A stretch of 64,000 bases of DNA, taken from contig NZ_FOLL01000009.1 of the NCBI RefSeq assembly GCF_900112315.1, positions 62,001 through 126,000 of the forward strand. The letters run 5' to 3'. The notes beneath the pieces were generated by a model. It saw nothing but the letters and a program-made list of their open reading frames with translations, was not told the origin of the DNA and searched no databases. Below, one piece after another: positions 42,827-52,435 of the stretch; within the stretch, counting starts at the first letter, position 1; every line of letters starts with the position of its first letter. Source of the stretch: Parapedobacter composti. Lineage in GTDB: Bacteria; Bacteroidota; Bacteroidia; Sphingobacteriales; Sphingobacteriaceae. Position numbers and translations under genes: made by a program.

Positions 42827-44610
42827 CCGATAAAAATCGGGCGATCCAGTTTCATTGATATACGGTAAGCCGCATTCATCAGCCCCACGTGGCTGTACGC
42901 TTGGGGGAAATTCCCCCATTGGCTTCCGTTGGTTTCGTCCACATCTTCACTGAATAACATCAGGTGGTTGGCATAAGTCAGCAGCTTTTCAAAAGTTTCT
43001 ACGGCCTCATCAAGGCGCCCCACGCAGGCCAACGCCTCCACATACCAGAAAGCGCAAATCAGAAAGGTCGATTTGGGCAACCCGAAATCATCGAAATGCA
43101 GGTAACGGTAAAAAAGCCCCTGTGAGGTTTTTAATTCGGCTTCCAATGCCGCAAGGTGGTTTTTTGCGCGTTCCGACGCCGGATCCAGGTAATGCATCAT
43201 AATCAATTGTAACGTACTGGCATCCAAATGCTTGCTTCCAACTGCGTTGGTGTATACTTTCCGTTCAGCATCATAGCACGCTTCAATATAATAAGCTGCC
43301 CGCTCCATAAGCGCCTCAGCCCGCTCCACCAATTGCTTATCGCCAATCAACCGGCCGATTTTGCATGCTGCCGAACTGCCGGCCCACTGAAAAAGGTTCG
43401 AGTAACAGTGGTGGTTGGCAAAGTTCCGGAACTCCCATATACCGGCATCTTTCTCATCAATGGTTTTCTCGATTTTCCGCAGGATATAATCCACCCACCG
43501 CCCGGCGTCAGACCGTTCCCTAAACACGAAACGGTAGTCGGTATACAACGGCAGCAACGCAATCATGGCTTGGCCGTAAACATCGTTTTGGATATGCTCA
43601 AAGGCTTGGTTTCCAATCCGGACAGGTTTATTTCCCTGGTAGCCTTCTAAGTCATCAAGAATGTGTTCAGTAAGCGTTAGCTGGCCGTTTATACCATAAA
43701 GCGGCTGCAACCTACCGGCATCTGCGTGGGTGATATTGGTAATGTAGTTGGCATAAAGCTCCATTTCCTCAAACTGGCCAATATAATTCAACGCCGTTAT
43801 CACATAATAACTATCCCGTAGCCAACAGAATCGGTAATCCCAGTTGCGCCCGCTGCCCGGGTGCTCAGGGAGACTGGTGGTACTGGCGGCAATGATGGCG
43901 CCGGTATCCTCATACTGATGGATTTTCAAGGCCAGTGCTGAGCGGATCACCGCCTGCTGATGGAAAGGCGCAATCGTCGCGTGCCTGATCCACGTGCGCC
44001 AATATCCTACCGTTTCCCGCAGAAAATGCTCCACCGTACGTTCAAGCGGTGCTTCGAGGGGTTCGCCATACGTCAATACCAAATACTTGGTTTCGCTCAA
44101 AACAAAAGACCCCTCACCGAAAAAATGGCTCACCGGTACATTCGTCGTTAGCCGCATCTGCTCTTCGCCATTGCTGAATGTAACATGGTTACTTCCCCGG
44201 AACTTATCGAATGAACGCCGGCCGTAGTCGCCTACCGGTTCACAGACCACCCGGATACGCGGCCTGTTATCCAGCGGTTCAATTTTTCGAATCAGCATCA
44301 GCGGTTTGAAATAACGTTCGTATTGCCTGAACCGGGGTGCAAAATCCGTTATCCGGTAACTGCCGTCCGCCGTGGTAATCTCGGTCCGTAATACATTGGT
44401 ATTTTCGATATAATATTGTTTACTGGTAAACTCGCCCACGGGCTGTATAGCAAAGCGGCCACCTTTTTGCGTATCCAGTAAGCTTCCAAACACAAAGGGA
44501 CTGTCAAAAGAAGGCCAGCACAGCCACGAAATATTGGTATCGGTTTGGACGTGGGCAAGGTAGGCGCAGTTGCCGATAATTCCACTGTTGTAGACGTGTT
44601 TTTTTTCCAT
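42823..44610 (-). CDS. GH15 family glucoamylase/trehalase-like enzyme
   Basis: 595 residues. N-terminal beta-sandwich (GIIGNCAYLAHVQTDTNISW, LCWPSFDSPFVFGSLLD), then the (alpha/alpha)6 barrel: NWDYRFCWLRDSYYV, first catalytic Glu E393 in GIWEFRNFANHH, second E555 in LFSEDVDETNGSQWGNFPQA. No signal peptide, so it acts on cytosolic glucan or trehalose. Bacterial GH15 members are glucoamylases, glucodextranases or trehalases, and the sequence alone does not decide. Its position tail-to-tail with otsAB favours trehalose turnover by inference. Confidence 0.92.
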   Translation of the reverse strand: MEKKHVYNSGIIGNCAYLAHVQTDTNISWLCWPSFDSPFVFGSLLDTQKGGRFAIQPVGEFTSKQYYIENTNVLRTEITTADGSYRITDFAPRFRQYERYFKPLMLIRKIEPLDNRPRIRVVCEPVGDYGRRSFDKFRGSNHVTFSNGEEQMRLTTNVPVSHFFGEGSFVLSETKYLVLTYGEPLEAPLERTVEHFLRETVGYWRTWIRHATIAPFHQQAVIRSALALKIHQYEDTGAIIAASTTSLPEHPGSGRNWDYRFCWLRDSYYVITALNYIGQFEEMELYANYITNITHADAGRLQPLYGINGQLTLTEHILDDLEGYQGNKPVRIGNQAFEHIQNDVYGQAMIALLPLYTDYRFVFRERSDAGRWVDYILRKIEKTIDEKDAGIWEFRNFANHHCYSNLFQWAGSSAACKIGRLIGDKQLVERAEALMERAAYYIEACYDAERKVYTNAVGSKHLDASTLQLIMMHYLDPASERAKNHLAALEAELKTSQGLFYRYLHFDDFGLPKSTFLICAFWYVEALACVGRLDEAVETFEKLLTYANHLMLFSEDVDETNGSQWGNFPQAYSHVGLMNAAYRISMKLDRPIFIG

Positions 44611-44700
44611 ACGTTAAGCAGTTTATATTAAAACGGAATTGCTGTTTATCCCAAAAATGGGAAAAATAAGACGGATTCCCAAGTTTCAGGGTAATTACCG

Positions 44701-45474
44701 TTATTTGATGGGTATCCTGTCTGATTCTTGGCTGCTCACCTCCACCTCCATCAGGTGGAATGGATATTCCATTCCCTGTTTGGCCAATACCGGCAATGAA
44801 ACGTTCCATACCTTGATGCCTTCGGGTGTTTGCCCCTCGTATTGTCCACGATGCGCATGCCCATGGAAAACGGCCATCACTTCGGTACGCTGGAGCGGCT
44901 CCAGCAGTCTGGAAGAACCCAGAAAAGGATAAATTTCCAATGGTTCACCGGTTATCGTATCGGTAATCGGCGCATAATGCATGATGGCAATTTTGCGGAT
45001 TTCCCCTTCGTGCTGACCTAATCTGGATAACGCGCGTTCCAGCTTCAGCCCTTCATCCACCGCTTCTTGCACAAACGCCTTCATCATGTCTTCTCCGAAC
45101 CGGGATAACATACGCGGACCAAACCCGCCGCCAAATCCTTTGATACCCGCAAATCCAATGCCTTTGATGACTGTCGACTCACCATCCAGCACCTGCATAT
45201 TGGCCTGCTGCAACACCTCTTTGATTGCCTTATGACGCCCCTTTTCGTAATCATGATTCCCTAACACACCAACCAGCGGAATGGTAACACCTTTCAATTC
45301 CTCGGCCAACAATATGGCTTCGTCTTCATCGCCCGTATCTGTGATGTCGCCCGCGATAACCAAAACATCCGCCCGTTGGCCTATAACCGCAAAATAATCT
45401 TTCCACTTACCGCGGTCGGTTTCCCGTACATGCAGATCGCCTATCGCTGCTATCCGTAGTTGTTTCTTTTCCAC
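44701..45474 (-). CDS. Calcineurin-like metallophosphoesterase
   Basis: 257 residues with all metallophosphoesterase motifs: GDLHVRE (DxH), VIAGDITDTGDE (GDxxD), GVLGNHDYE (GNHD), and C-terminal HGHAHRGQYEGQ (GHxH) preceded by IMHYAPI. Substrate unknown; cytosolic. Two bases after the stop of the nucleotidyltransferase-like gene, so the two are in one operon. In the 90 bp that follow, before the GH15 gene, I see nothing notable. Confidence 0.9.
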   Translation of the reverse strand: MEKKQLRIAAIGDLHVRETDRGKWKDYFAVIGQRADVLVIAGDITDTGDEDEAILLAEELKGVTIPLVGVLGNHDYEKGRHKAIKEVLQQANMQVLDGESTVIKGIGFAGIKGFGGGFGPRMLSRFGEDMMKAFVQEAVDEGLKLERALSRLGQHEGEIRKIAIMHYAPITDTITGEPLEIYPFLGSSRLLEPLQRTEVMAVFHGHAHRGQYEGQTPEGIKVWNVSLPVLAKQGMEYPFHLMEVEVSSQESDRIPIK

Positions 45475-45476
45475 GC

Positions 45477-46205
45477 TTATACTGTCTTTATCGTATACGC
45501 TTTATAGTTCCAAATTTTGATGTCCACTTCGTATTGTGTCTGATCGATGAGCGGCCCCCTGCAAACTTTTTCCAGCGAAGGCGGCAAATCATACTGTTCC
45601 TTTGCACGGCTGAGCAGATCGTGGAACAACCAATCCGGTATGATGTTCCGGTAGTCAGCCGGATACACAAACTGGAAAATCAGCAACTGCGCCAACAGCA
45701 AGTGCCAGTGGGCATCCAACCGTTTCCAGAGCCTTGCCCAATCCAGCCGATGGCCCACTTTCAGCAGCAGGTGATTGATGTCGGCGCTATCGTTCCGTTC
45801 ACGGTTTTGCACATAAATTTTACACCAAATCAGCTCCTCCGGCGGAACAAATTTGACAGGTATACCGTAGAAGTCGCCTTCTTCTGCATGCGCAAACCAA
45901 GTGTCGTCAACCTTGCAGATGTTATTTACTGTATCGAATATAATATCGATAAAATGCTCGCCATCAAACACTTTAGCTAACCAACGGGAGTCGGTCAATT
46001 CCGTACGGTACCCCTTATCTGCAAAGCATTTGAGTATCTTCGGGTATTCCTGCGCCTGGCAAAATAGATCTAAATCCTTAGTTGCCCGCTGCACACCTGT
46101 GTAGTGCACAATCGCATATCCTCCGCCGATTAAGAAATCGCACTGATGTTCCTGTAACAGGGCCAGTGCTTCGCGGTAAATGGTGACTATCTTTTCGTTT
46201 ATCAT
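45477..46205 (-). CDS. Nucleotidyltransferase-fold protein
   Basis: 242 residues. The N-terminal half has the minimal nucleotidyltransferase signature: FLIGGGYAIVHYTGVQRATK, then DLDLFCQ with the DxD metal pair, and a later acidic strand FIDIIFDT. Helical C-terminal half (SADINHLLLKVGHRLDWARL). Similar proteins annotated as nucleotidyltransferase (AbiEii-like) are often orphan; no antitoxin partner is visible. Co-transcribed with the metallophosphoesterase. Confidence 0.75.
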   Translation of the reverse strand: MINEKIVTIYREALALLQEHQCDFLIGGGYAIVHYTGVQRATKDLDLFCQAQEYPKILKCFADKGYRTELTDSRWLAKVFDGEHFIDIIFDTVNNICKVDDTWFAHAEEGDFYGIPVKFVPPEELIWCKIYVQNRERNDSADINHLLLKVGHRLDWARLWKRLDAHWHLLLAQLLIFQFVYPADYRNIIPDWLFHDLLSRAKEQYDLPPSLEKVCRGPLIDQTQYEVDIKIWNYKAYTIKTV

Positions 46206-46260
46206 CCCTGTTAAGAGACAATCATCACGATAGCATTGTTTGGAATTACGCTAAAAAAGG

Positions 46261-46758
46261 TTAGAGCGCCTTCTGCATTACGTAATCATCCAGAATATAA
46301 CCATGAAAAGGAATTTCAACCGTCTCAACCACCACGAATCCTTGCCGCTCGTAAAATGCCCGAGCGGGATTATGCCGATACACATTGAGTTCCAGGAGAC
46401 GCATCCCGGCGGCAAGCGCGATGGCTGCGGCGTGGTTAATCAACAGCTTTCCAGTCCCTTTCCCTTGCTCAGCCGGCAGGATGTAAAGTTTTTCAATCCG
46501 CATGGTGCCCGTTGCAGACGGCTTGGGGCGAAAGCCAATAAAACCCACGGAAATATCCTCGCGCAGGGCTAAAGCAAACTCCTGTCCGGATGCCATCTGT
46601 TCTTCCAGCGCTGCTATGGAGTACAGATGATGAAGCATCACCTCAATCTGGCCGTGTGGCAAGAGCTCCTTGTATGCAGGCCACCAGATTTCGTGGGCCA
46701 ACCGGTGTATAATAGGCGCATCACCTGTTGTCGCCGTCCGTATGGCTATCCCGTTCAT
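46261..46758 (-). CDS. GNAT-family N-acetyltransferase
   Basis: 165 residues: IRTATTGDAPIIHRLAHEIW opening, MRIEKLYILPAEQGKGTGKL with the acetyl-CoA pyrophosphate loop (Q-G-K-G-T-G-K), and LELNVYRHNPARAFYERQGF at the C-terminal V-shaped strands. Acceptor unknown. Its ATG overlaps the stop of the upstream gene by four bases (translational coupling). Confidence 0.9.
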   Translation of the reverse strand: MNGIAIRTATTGDAPIIHRLAHEIWWPAYKELLPHGQIEVMLHHLYSIAALEEQMASGQEFALALREDISVGFIGFRPKPSATGTMRIEKLYILPAEQGKGTGKLLINHAAAIALAAGMRLLELNVYRHNPARAFYERQGFVVVETVEIPFHGYILDDYVMQKAL

Positions 46759-47318
46759 AACTGTTCCCCCACTACGCCGCGGCCTTCCTTAAAACGAATG
46801 GAGTAAAACCCGTCCGCTTCCGTTATGTAGTGCCCCTCCTGCTGGGGTTTCAGCCCTACAACGGTATGCGGTACATTACCATATACGTATATCGACTCCC
46901 CTTGGGCTTTCCATTTACTGAATCCGGACCTGGCAACGAATATCCGTCTGCCGCGGCCCAACAGTGCGGCATTGATGGCATCGGCATATTGAAGCAATGC
47001 TACCGGATCAGCCTGGTCGGAAAGAATATTCGCTGCCCCATACCCTTGGGCTATTAAATATCGTATGGCCGCATCCAGAAACGAACCCGACAACGGAAAC
47101 ACGGACACATGATCCTGCAATGACATTATCGGTTCATTGGTTAACAGAACATCCACCTTTATTCCGCGGCCGGCAGCCACCGTAAAGCTGCTCTTATTGG
47201 CAATGACAGTAGGGCTCCATTCCAATAATTGCCCCACCAACGATGGGGGGATGCTCTGAATATCTTCGATAACTAAAGCCGGTTCTTGGTCTTCCCGTAC
47301 GATGTGATGTGAAGACAT
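46755..47318 (-). CDS. Degenerate thiamine-pyrophosphokinase-like protein
   Basis: 187 residues. The opening MSSHHIVREDQEPALVI and C-terminal blocks (FSKWKAQGESIYVYG, then an ITEADGFYSIRFKEG hairpin) recall Bacteroidetes thiamine pyrophosphokinases, as I remember them. The aspartate-rich catalytic motifs of the true enzyme (GDFDS-type and DKTD-type) are absent; the corresponding region reads VLLTNEPIMSLQDHVSVFPL. Probably a non-catalytic or repurposed paralogue, if the assignment is right. Overlaps the GNAT gene by four bases and follows the M20 gene by 11. Confidence 0.5.
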   Translation of the reverse strand: MSSHHIVREDQEPALVIEDIQSIPPSLVGQLLEWSPTVIANKSSFTVAAGRGIKVDVLLTNEPIMSLQDHVSVFPLSGSFLDAAIRYLIAQGYGAANILSDQADPVALLQYADAINAALLGRGRRIFVARSGFSKWKAQGESIYVYGNVPHTVVGLKPQQEGHYITEADGFYSIRFKEGRGVVGEQL

Positions 47319-47329
47319 GGTATTGGCGG

Positions 47330-48514
47330 TTAGTTTCCCAGCTTCCGCAAGGCAATATAAGCCATCAATCCCGTGCTTTGGGCCAACGCTTCTTCGTCAA
47401 TGTCAAACGTAGGGGTATGCACTGCTGAAGTAATTCCTTTGGCCTGGCTACCCGTGCCCAACCGATAGAAGCAGGCATCTGTCTCTTGCGAATAATAGGC
47501 AAAATCCTCCGCTGCCAGCCAAAGGTCAAGATCCAGCACATTTTCCTTACCCAAGAACTCTTCGGCAAAACCACGCACCTCAGCTGTCAATTGCTCCTCA
47601 TTGATAAGGAACGGATACCCCACACGCACCTCGAAGTCGCACGCTCCCCCCATACTTTCAGCGATGCCTATTGCCATCTTTTTCATCCGTACATGGGCTT
47701 CCTTACGCCAGTCCTCATCAAATGTCCGGAAAGTCCCTTCCAGGTAAACCTCATTCGGTATCACATTGGTAGCTCCGTTTGCAATTACTTTTCCAATAGA
47801 CAATACACTGGGCATTTTCGGATCTGCCATACGGCTTACCACTTGCTGCAACGCCGTAATAATATGGGCGGTAATGACTACCGGGTCGATGTTCTGCTGT
47901 GGTTGCGCCCCATGGCCGCCCTTTCCACTTACCGTGATGTAGAGCTCATCGGTAGACGCCATGTACTTACCTGCACGGAAACCTACCTTACCGGCGGGTA
48001 TTAGCGGCATCACGTGCTGACCAACGATAGCTTGGGGGGCAGGGTTTTGCAGCACTCCCTCCTTAATCATCAAGCTGGCTCCCCCAGGCAACTTTTCTTC
48101 GCCGGGCTGAAAAATCAGTTTTACCGTGCCGCCGAAGTCTGCCTTTAACGCCTGCAGGATACGTGCGGTACCTAACAGCGAAGCCGTATGCGCATCATGC
48201 CCGCAAGCATGCATTACACCGGCATTCATAGAACCATACGGACGGCCAGCCACTTCTTGGATAGGCAGCGCATCCATATCGGCACGCAGAGCGATCACCC
48301 GATCCGAACGTAGGTCGCCCTGAATATGCGCCACTACGCCGGTATTTGCCATCGTCCGGTAAGGAATACCCAAACTATCTAATTCGGCCCTTACAAAGGC
48401 CGACGTTTGATATTCCTCAAACGACAACTCGGGGTGTTGATGCAAATGCCTTCTTATTGCTACCGTATTATCGTAAACTTGGCTCGCCAACGCGCTGATT
48501 CTTTCCTTTAACAT
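47330..48514 (-). CDS. M20-family amidohydrolase
   Basis: 394 residues: two-domain metallopeptidase. Metal-binding motifs MHACGHDAHTASLLG, IFQPGEEKLPGGASLM and the C-terminal LAAEDFAYYSQE; dimerisation-domain marker GKGGHGAQPQQNIDPV. It belongs to the hippurate / N-acyl-amino-acid / indole-acetyl-amino-acid hydrolase group. Cytosolic. It starts 5 bp after the SPOR-domain gene and leads the TPK-like and GNAT genes. Confidence 0.92.
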   Translation of the reverse strand: MLKERISALASQVYDNTVAIRRHLHQHPELSFEEYQTSAFVRAELDSLGIPYRTMANTGVVAHIQGDLRSDRVIALRADMDALPIQEVAGRPYGSMNAGVMHACGHDAHTASLLGTARILQALKADFGGTVKLIFQPGEEKLPGGASLMIKEGVLQNPAPQAIVGQHVMPLIPAGKVGFRAGKYMASTDELYITVSGKGGHGAQPQQNIDPVVITAHIITALQQVVSRMADPKMPSVLSIGKVIANGATNVIPNEVYLEGTFRTFDEDWRKEAHVRMKKMAIGIAESMGGACDFEVRVGYPFLINEEQLTAEVRGFAEEFLGKENVLDLDLWLAAEDFAYYSQETDACFYRLGTGSQAKGITSAVHTPTFDIDEEALAQSTGLMAYIALRKLGN

Positions 48515-48519
48515 GGTTC

Positions 48520-48963
48520 TTACTGGTATACGAAGATCTTTTCGGTGAAGATAAATACGTTGTTGAATTGTTTCTTCAGCCCCTGCATCAAACGTTGCGC
48601 TTCCGTACGGCTCCTGAAATCGCCTACCTTTACCCGGTAATTCGGTTGTTCGTAACTCACATAGGTGTCGATATCTTTATATAATTTTTTAAAGCGTGCT
48701 TGTTCGGCATACGCTTCCGAACGGCTTGGGCCGGAATAAATTTGAACCCGGAATCCCATGGCTTCGATGCGTGTTGCATTTTTTTTATCAACTACCGGTT
48801 TAGCATCAGCGGTCGCCGTGATATTGGTTCCCATTCGGTTCCGTTGCATTAGGCCGATCAGCGGATCGGCCACAATTTCCACACTGCCTTTCTGCTGGGC
48901 GTATCCACTCAAACACGCCAGGCACAGTAACAAACCAACAAGTCCAAAACCTTTCTTAACCAT
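48520..48963 (-). CDS. SPOR-domain protein
   Basis: 147 residues with signal peptide (GFGLVGLLLCLACLSGYAQ). The mature C-terminal half is a SPOR domain (GFRVQIYSGPSRSEAYAEQA, YRVKVGDFRSRTEAQRLMQG), which binds denuded peptidoglycan at division septa. Located 26 bp after secA on the same strand. Confidence 0.9.
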   Translation of the reverse strand: MVKKGFGLVGLLLCLACLSGYAQQKGSVEIVADPLIGLMQRNRMGTNITATADAKPVVDKKNATRIEAMGFRVQIYSGPSRSEAYAEQARFKKLYKDIDTYVSYEQPNYRVKVGDFRSRTEAQRLMQGLKKQFNNVFIFTEKIFVYQ

Positions 48964-48989
48964 GGCTATTACCTATTAAACGCTCCCTA

Positions 48990-51900
48990 TTATGCTCCGT
49001 GACAATTCTTATATTTCTTTCCACTACCGCAAGGGCAGGGGTCATTTCGTCCCACTTTATGATCGTTGCGGATGGGTTGTGTGCGTTGGATTTCGCGGGT
49101 ATCCTCCACTGGCACCGGCGCGGCTGCTCCTGAAGCTACCAATTCCGGCTTAGAAGTCTTTACCCGTGCTTCTTGGCGCGGCAACGGCCTCGCCTCGCGC
49201 ACATCCTGCGGCTGCTGATTGGGTATCTCTCCTTTGAAAAGAAAGCCAACCACGTCTTTGTTCATATTGATTAGCATCTGCTTGAACAGGTTAAATGCCT
49301 CCATCTTGTAAATGATGATAGGGTCTTTCTGCTCGTATACCGCATTTTGTACCGATTGCTTCAGCTCATCCATATCCCTCAGGTGCTCTTTCCAAGCCTC
49401 ATCAATCAACGCCAGCACGACACCTTTCTCGAACGATTTGAACACCTCTTTGCCACCAGACTCCACAGCCTTCTTCAAATTAGTGGCAACCTGTATCCCC
49501 CGAAGCCCGTCAGAAAACGGCACCACGATGTTTTCGATTTGGGCACCCCTGGTTGCAAACACGTCCGTCAGTACCGGCAACGTTTGTTGCGCAATCCGTT
49601 CGGCCTTTCCGTGGTAATATGTAATCACCTGATTGAACAGGGTGTCGGTCAGCGAGGCAATATTCCCCTGAGCAAATGCATCAGCGTCAATTTCCGGATC
49701 CAGCGAGAATATACGGATCACCTCCAGCTGGAAGTCTTCATAGGTACCCGATTCTTTGTAGGTGGCCACCACATCCTCTACCACATCGAAGATGGTATTG
49801 TTCAGATCAACGTCCAATCGGTCACCGAACAGGGCATTCTTGCGTTTGGCATAAATGACGGTACGCTGCGAGTTCATCACGTCGTCGTATTCCAACAAGC
49901 GCTTCCGTATGCCGAAGTTATTCTCCTCTACTTTTTTCTGCGCCCGTTCAATGGATTTGGTGAGCATGCTATGCTGCATTACCTCGCCCTCTTTCACCCC
50001 CATCCGTACCATGATGTTGGAAATCCGCTCGGAGGCGAACAGCCGCATCAACGGATCTTCCAGCGATACGAAAAACTGGGAAGAACCAGGGTCACCTTGC
50101 CGTCCAGCCCGTCCGCGCAGCTGCCGGTCTACCCGGCGCGATTCGTGCCGTTCTGTACCGATAATGGCCAATCCGCCGGCCTCTCTTACCCCAGGGCCCA
50201 GCTTGATGTCTGTACCCCGCCCCGCCATATTGGTGGCAATGGTAACCGTTCCGGCCTGCCCGGCTTCAGCAACGATGTCCGCCTCGCGTTGGTGCAACTT
50301 GGCGTTCAGCACGTTGTGTTTCACGCCACGGAGTTTAAGCATCCGGCTTAACAGTTCCGATATCTCCACGGAAGTTGTTCCCACCAATACAGGTCGACCT
50401 TCTTGAGTAAGCCGTTGTATTTCATCCGCAACCGCATTGTACTTTTCGCGTGCGGTGCGGTAAATCAGGTCATGGCGATCCTCGCGCTTTGTGGGTACAT
50501 TGGTTGGTATTTCAACCACATCCAGCTTATAGATCTGCCAAAATTCGCCGGCCTCGGTAATGGCCGTACCGGTCATCCCCGCCAGTTTGTGATACATCCG
50601 GAAATAATTCTGCAACGTAATGGTAGCGTAGGTCTGCGTAGCATCCTCTACCTTTACGTTTTCCTTCGCCTCAATGGCCTGATGCAAACCATCGGAATAA
50701 CGGCGGCCTTCCATGATACGTCCGGTCTGTTCATCCACAATCTTTACCTTGCCCTCATCAATGATATACTCGTCATCCCGTTCAAACAGCGTATAAGCCT
50801 TCAGCAATTGGTTTACAGAATGGATACGCTCAGATTTAACGGAGAAGTCACGCATCAGTTCCTCCTTTTTTGCGAGCTTTTCCTCTGCACTCAAATCGGA
50901 TTTTTCAATCTCCGCCACTTCCGTACCTACATCAGGCAAGATAAAGAAATTGGGGTCTTCGCCCGATGAGGTGATGAGTTCGATACCTTTTTCGGTAAGT
51001 TCAACCTGATTGTTTTTCTCGTCGATTACAAAATATAGCTCAGCGTCTACCTTGGGCATGTTTTTGCTTTGCTCCTGCAGGTAGTAATTTTCCGTTTTGG
51101 CCAAGATCTGCCGGTTGCTGCCTTCACTGAGAAACTTAATCAGTGCCTTGTTCTTGGGTAACCCCCGGTGGGCACGCAGCAAAGCGAGCCCGCCGCCCTC
51201 AGTGCTTGTATCTCCGGCGGCGATGGCCTTTTTAGCTTCATTGAGCACGCCGTTGATGAAGGCCTTCTGCGCATTCACCAGCCGCTCGATACGTGGCTTC
51301 AGTTCATAAAATTCGTGTTGGTCACCTTTCGGTACCGGGCCCGAGATGATCAATGGCGTACGGGCGTCATCAATCAATACCGAGTCCACTTCATCCACCA
51401 TGGCGAAATGCAGTTTCCGTTGCACCAGCGCATCGGGCGCCTGTGCCATGTTATCACGCAGATAGTCGAAACCAAATTCGTTATTCGTGCCGAAGACGAT
51501 ATCAGCAGTATACGCATTGCGCCGGGCCGGCGAATTCGGCTGGTGCTTGTCTATGCAATCCACCCGCAAGCCATGGAACTCAAACAAGGGCCCGTTCCAT
51601 TCGGCATCACGCCGAGCCAGGTAGTCGTTCACCGTTACGATATGTACGCCCTGCCCGGATAATGCATTCAGGTATGCCGGCAGTGTACCCACCAGTGTTT
51701 TACCCTCACCCGTGGCCATTTCCGCAATTTTCCCTTCATGCAATACAATACCGCCGATAAGCTGCACATCGTAGTGTACCATATTCCATGTCACCTCCGT
51801 TCCTGCAGCCATCCAGGTATTTTTCCAGAGGGCTTTATCGCCCACAATCTGAACATTCGTCTTCTGTGCAGCAATTTCACGGTCAAAATCCGATGCTGTA

Positions 51901-52286
51901 ACCTCCAGTTCCGGGTTTTCAGTAAAGCGGCGTGCAGTTTCCTTCACCACAGCAAATGCTTCTGGAAGCAACTGCATCAATACCTCTTCCAGCTTTTGGT
52001 CCCTATCTTTGCCCAACTTATCCACTTTATCATAAATAGCGGTTTTGTCGGCCATATCAACGCCTTCCTGTTCGGCTTCAGCTTTCAGATCCGCAATCTC
52101 TTTGTCGATATCACTAAGATACTCCGCTATGCGCTGTTTAAATACCTGTGTCTTCTCCCTAAGTTGATCGTTGGTTAAGGTGTTCAATTTTGCATATTCC
52201 GCCTTAATTTTCTCTACCAGCGGCTGAATATGCTTTATATCCCGTTCAGACTTGCTTCCGAATATTTTACTTAAAAATGTTAACAT
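48990..52286 (-). CDS. secA: Preprotein translocase ATPase SecA
   Basis: 1098 residues, the long form usual in Bacteroidetes. Order: NBD1 with Walker A in [20 protein letters not shown] and [19 protein letters not shown] (DEAD-like), a lineage insertion with [15 protein letters not shown], preprotein cross-linking domain ([20 protein letters not shown]), NBD2 with [15 protein letters not shown] and [17 protein letters not shown], scaffold and wing domains, and the C-terminal zinc tail [20 protein letters not shown] (CxCx8CH). It drives secretion through SecYEG. Starts with [15 protein letters not shown]. No anomaly. Confidence 0.98.
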   Translation of the reverse strand: MLTFLSKIFGSKSERDIKHIQPLVEKIKAEYAKLNTLTNDQLREKTQVFKQRIAEYLSDIDKEIADLKAEAEQEGVDMADKTAIYDKVDKLGKDRDQKLEEVLMQLLPEAFAVVKETARRFTENPELEVTASDFDREIAAQKTNVQIVGDKALWKNTWMAAGTEVTWNMVHYDVQLIGGIVLHEGKIAEMATGEGKTLVGTLPAYLNALSGQGVHIVTVNDYLARRDAEWNGPLFEFHGLRVDCIDKHQPNSPARRNAYTADIVFGTNNEFGFDYLRDNMAQAPDALVQRKLHFAMVDEVDSVLIDDARTPLIISGPVPKGDQHEFYELKPRIERLVNAQKAFINGVLNEAKKAIAAGDTSTEGGGLALLRAHRGLPKNKALIKFLSEGSNRQILAKTENYYLQEQSKNMPKVDAELYFVIDEKNNQVELTEKGIELITSSGEDPNFFILPDVGTEVAEIEKSDLSAEEKLAKKEELMRDFSVKSERIHSVNQLLKAYTLFERDDEYIIDEGKVKIVDEQTGRIMEGRRYSDGLHQAIEAKENVKVEDATQTYATITLQNYFRMYHKLAGMTGTAITEAGEFWQIYKLDVVEIPTNVPTKREDRHDLIYRTAREKYNAVADEIQRLTQEGRPVLVGTTSVEISELLSRMLKLRGVKHNVLNAKLHQREADIVAEAGQAGTVTIATNMAGRGTDIKLGPGVREAGGLAIIGTERHESRRVDRQLRGRAGRQGDPGSSQFFVSLEDPLMRLFASERISNIMVRMGVKEGEVMQHSMLTKSIERAQKKVEENNFGIRKRLLEYDDVMNSQRTVIYAKRKNALFGDRLDVDLNNTIFDVVEDVVATYKESGTYEDFQLEVIRIFSLDPEIDADAFAQGNIASLTDTLFNQVITYYHGKAERIAQQTLPVLTDVFATRGAQIENIVVPFSDGLRGIQVATNLKKAVESGGKEVFKSFEKGVVLALIDEAWKEHLRDMDELKQSVQNAVYEQKDPIIIYKMEAFNLFKQMLINMNKDVVGFLFKGEIPNQQPQDVREARPLPRQEARVKTSKPELVASGAAAPVPVEDTREIQRTQPIRNDHKVGRNDPCPCGSGKKYKNCHGA

Positions 52287-52435
52287 GATTGTCGTTTACT
52301 AAATCACATACCCATGGTCAATAATGACACCAAAGTCCCATTACCGCCAATATGGCATAATGGACAAAGTTACTCATTACATTTCTATCTATGAAACTTA
52401 ATCTTTGGCAACTGGGAAGCAGCGCATCCAAGACA
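52287..52435. other. Intergenic region upstream of secA
   Basis: About 150 bp between the mqnD stop and secA start. On the minus strand a TTTG lies 20 bp from TATGTGAT, a weak match to the Bacteroidetes -33/-7 pair. I do not call it firmly. No hairpin with a T run was seen. Confidence 0.25.

Noticed and set aside
49347-50351. 334-residue open frame on the plus strand
   Set aside because: Antisense to secA, whose minus-strand frame has all family motifs; composition is that of a shadow frame.
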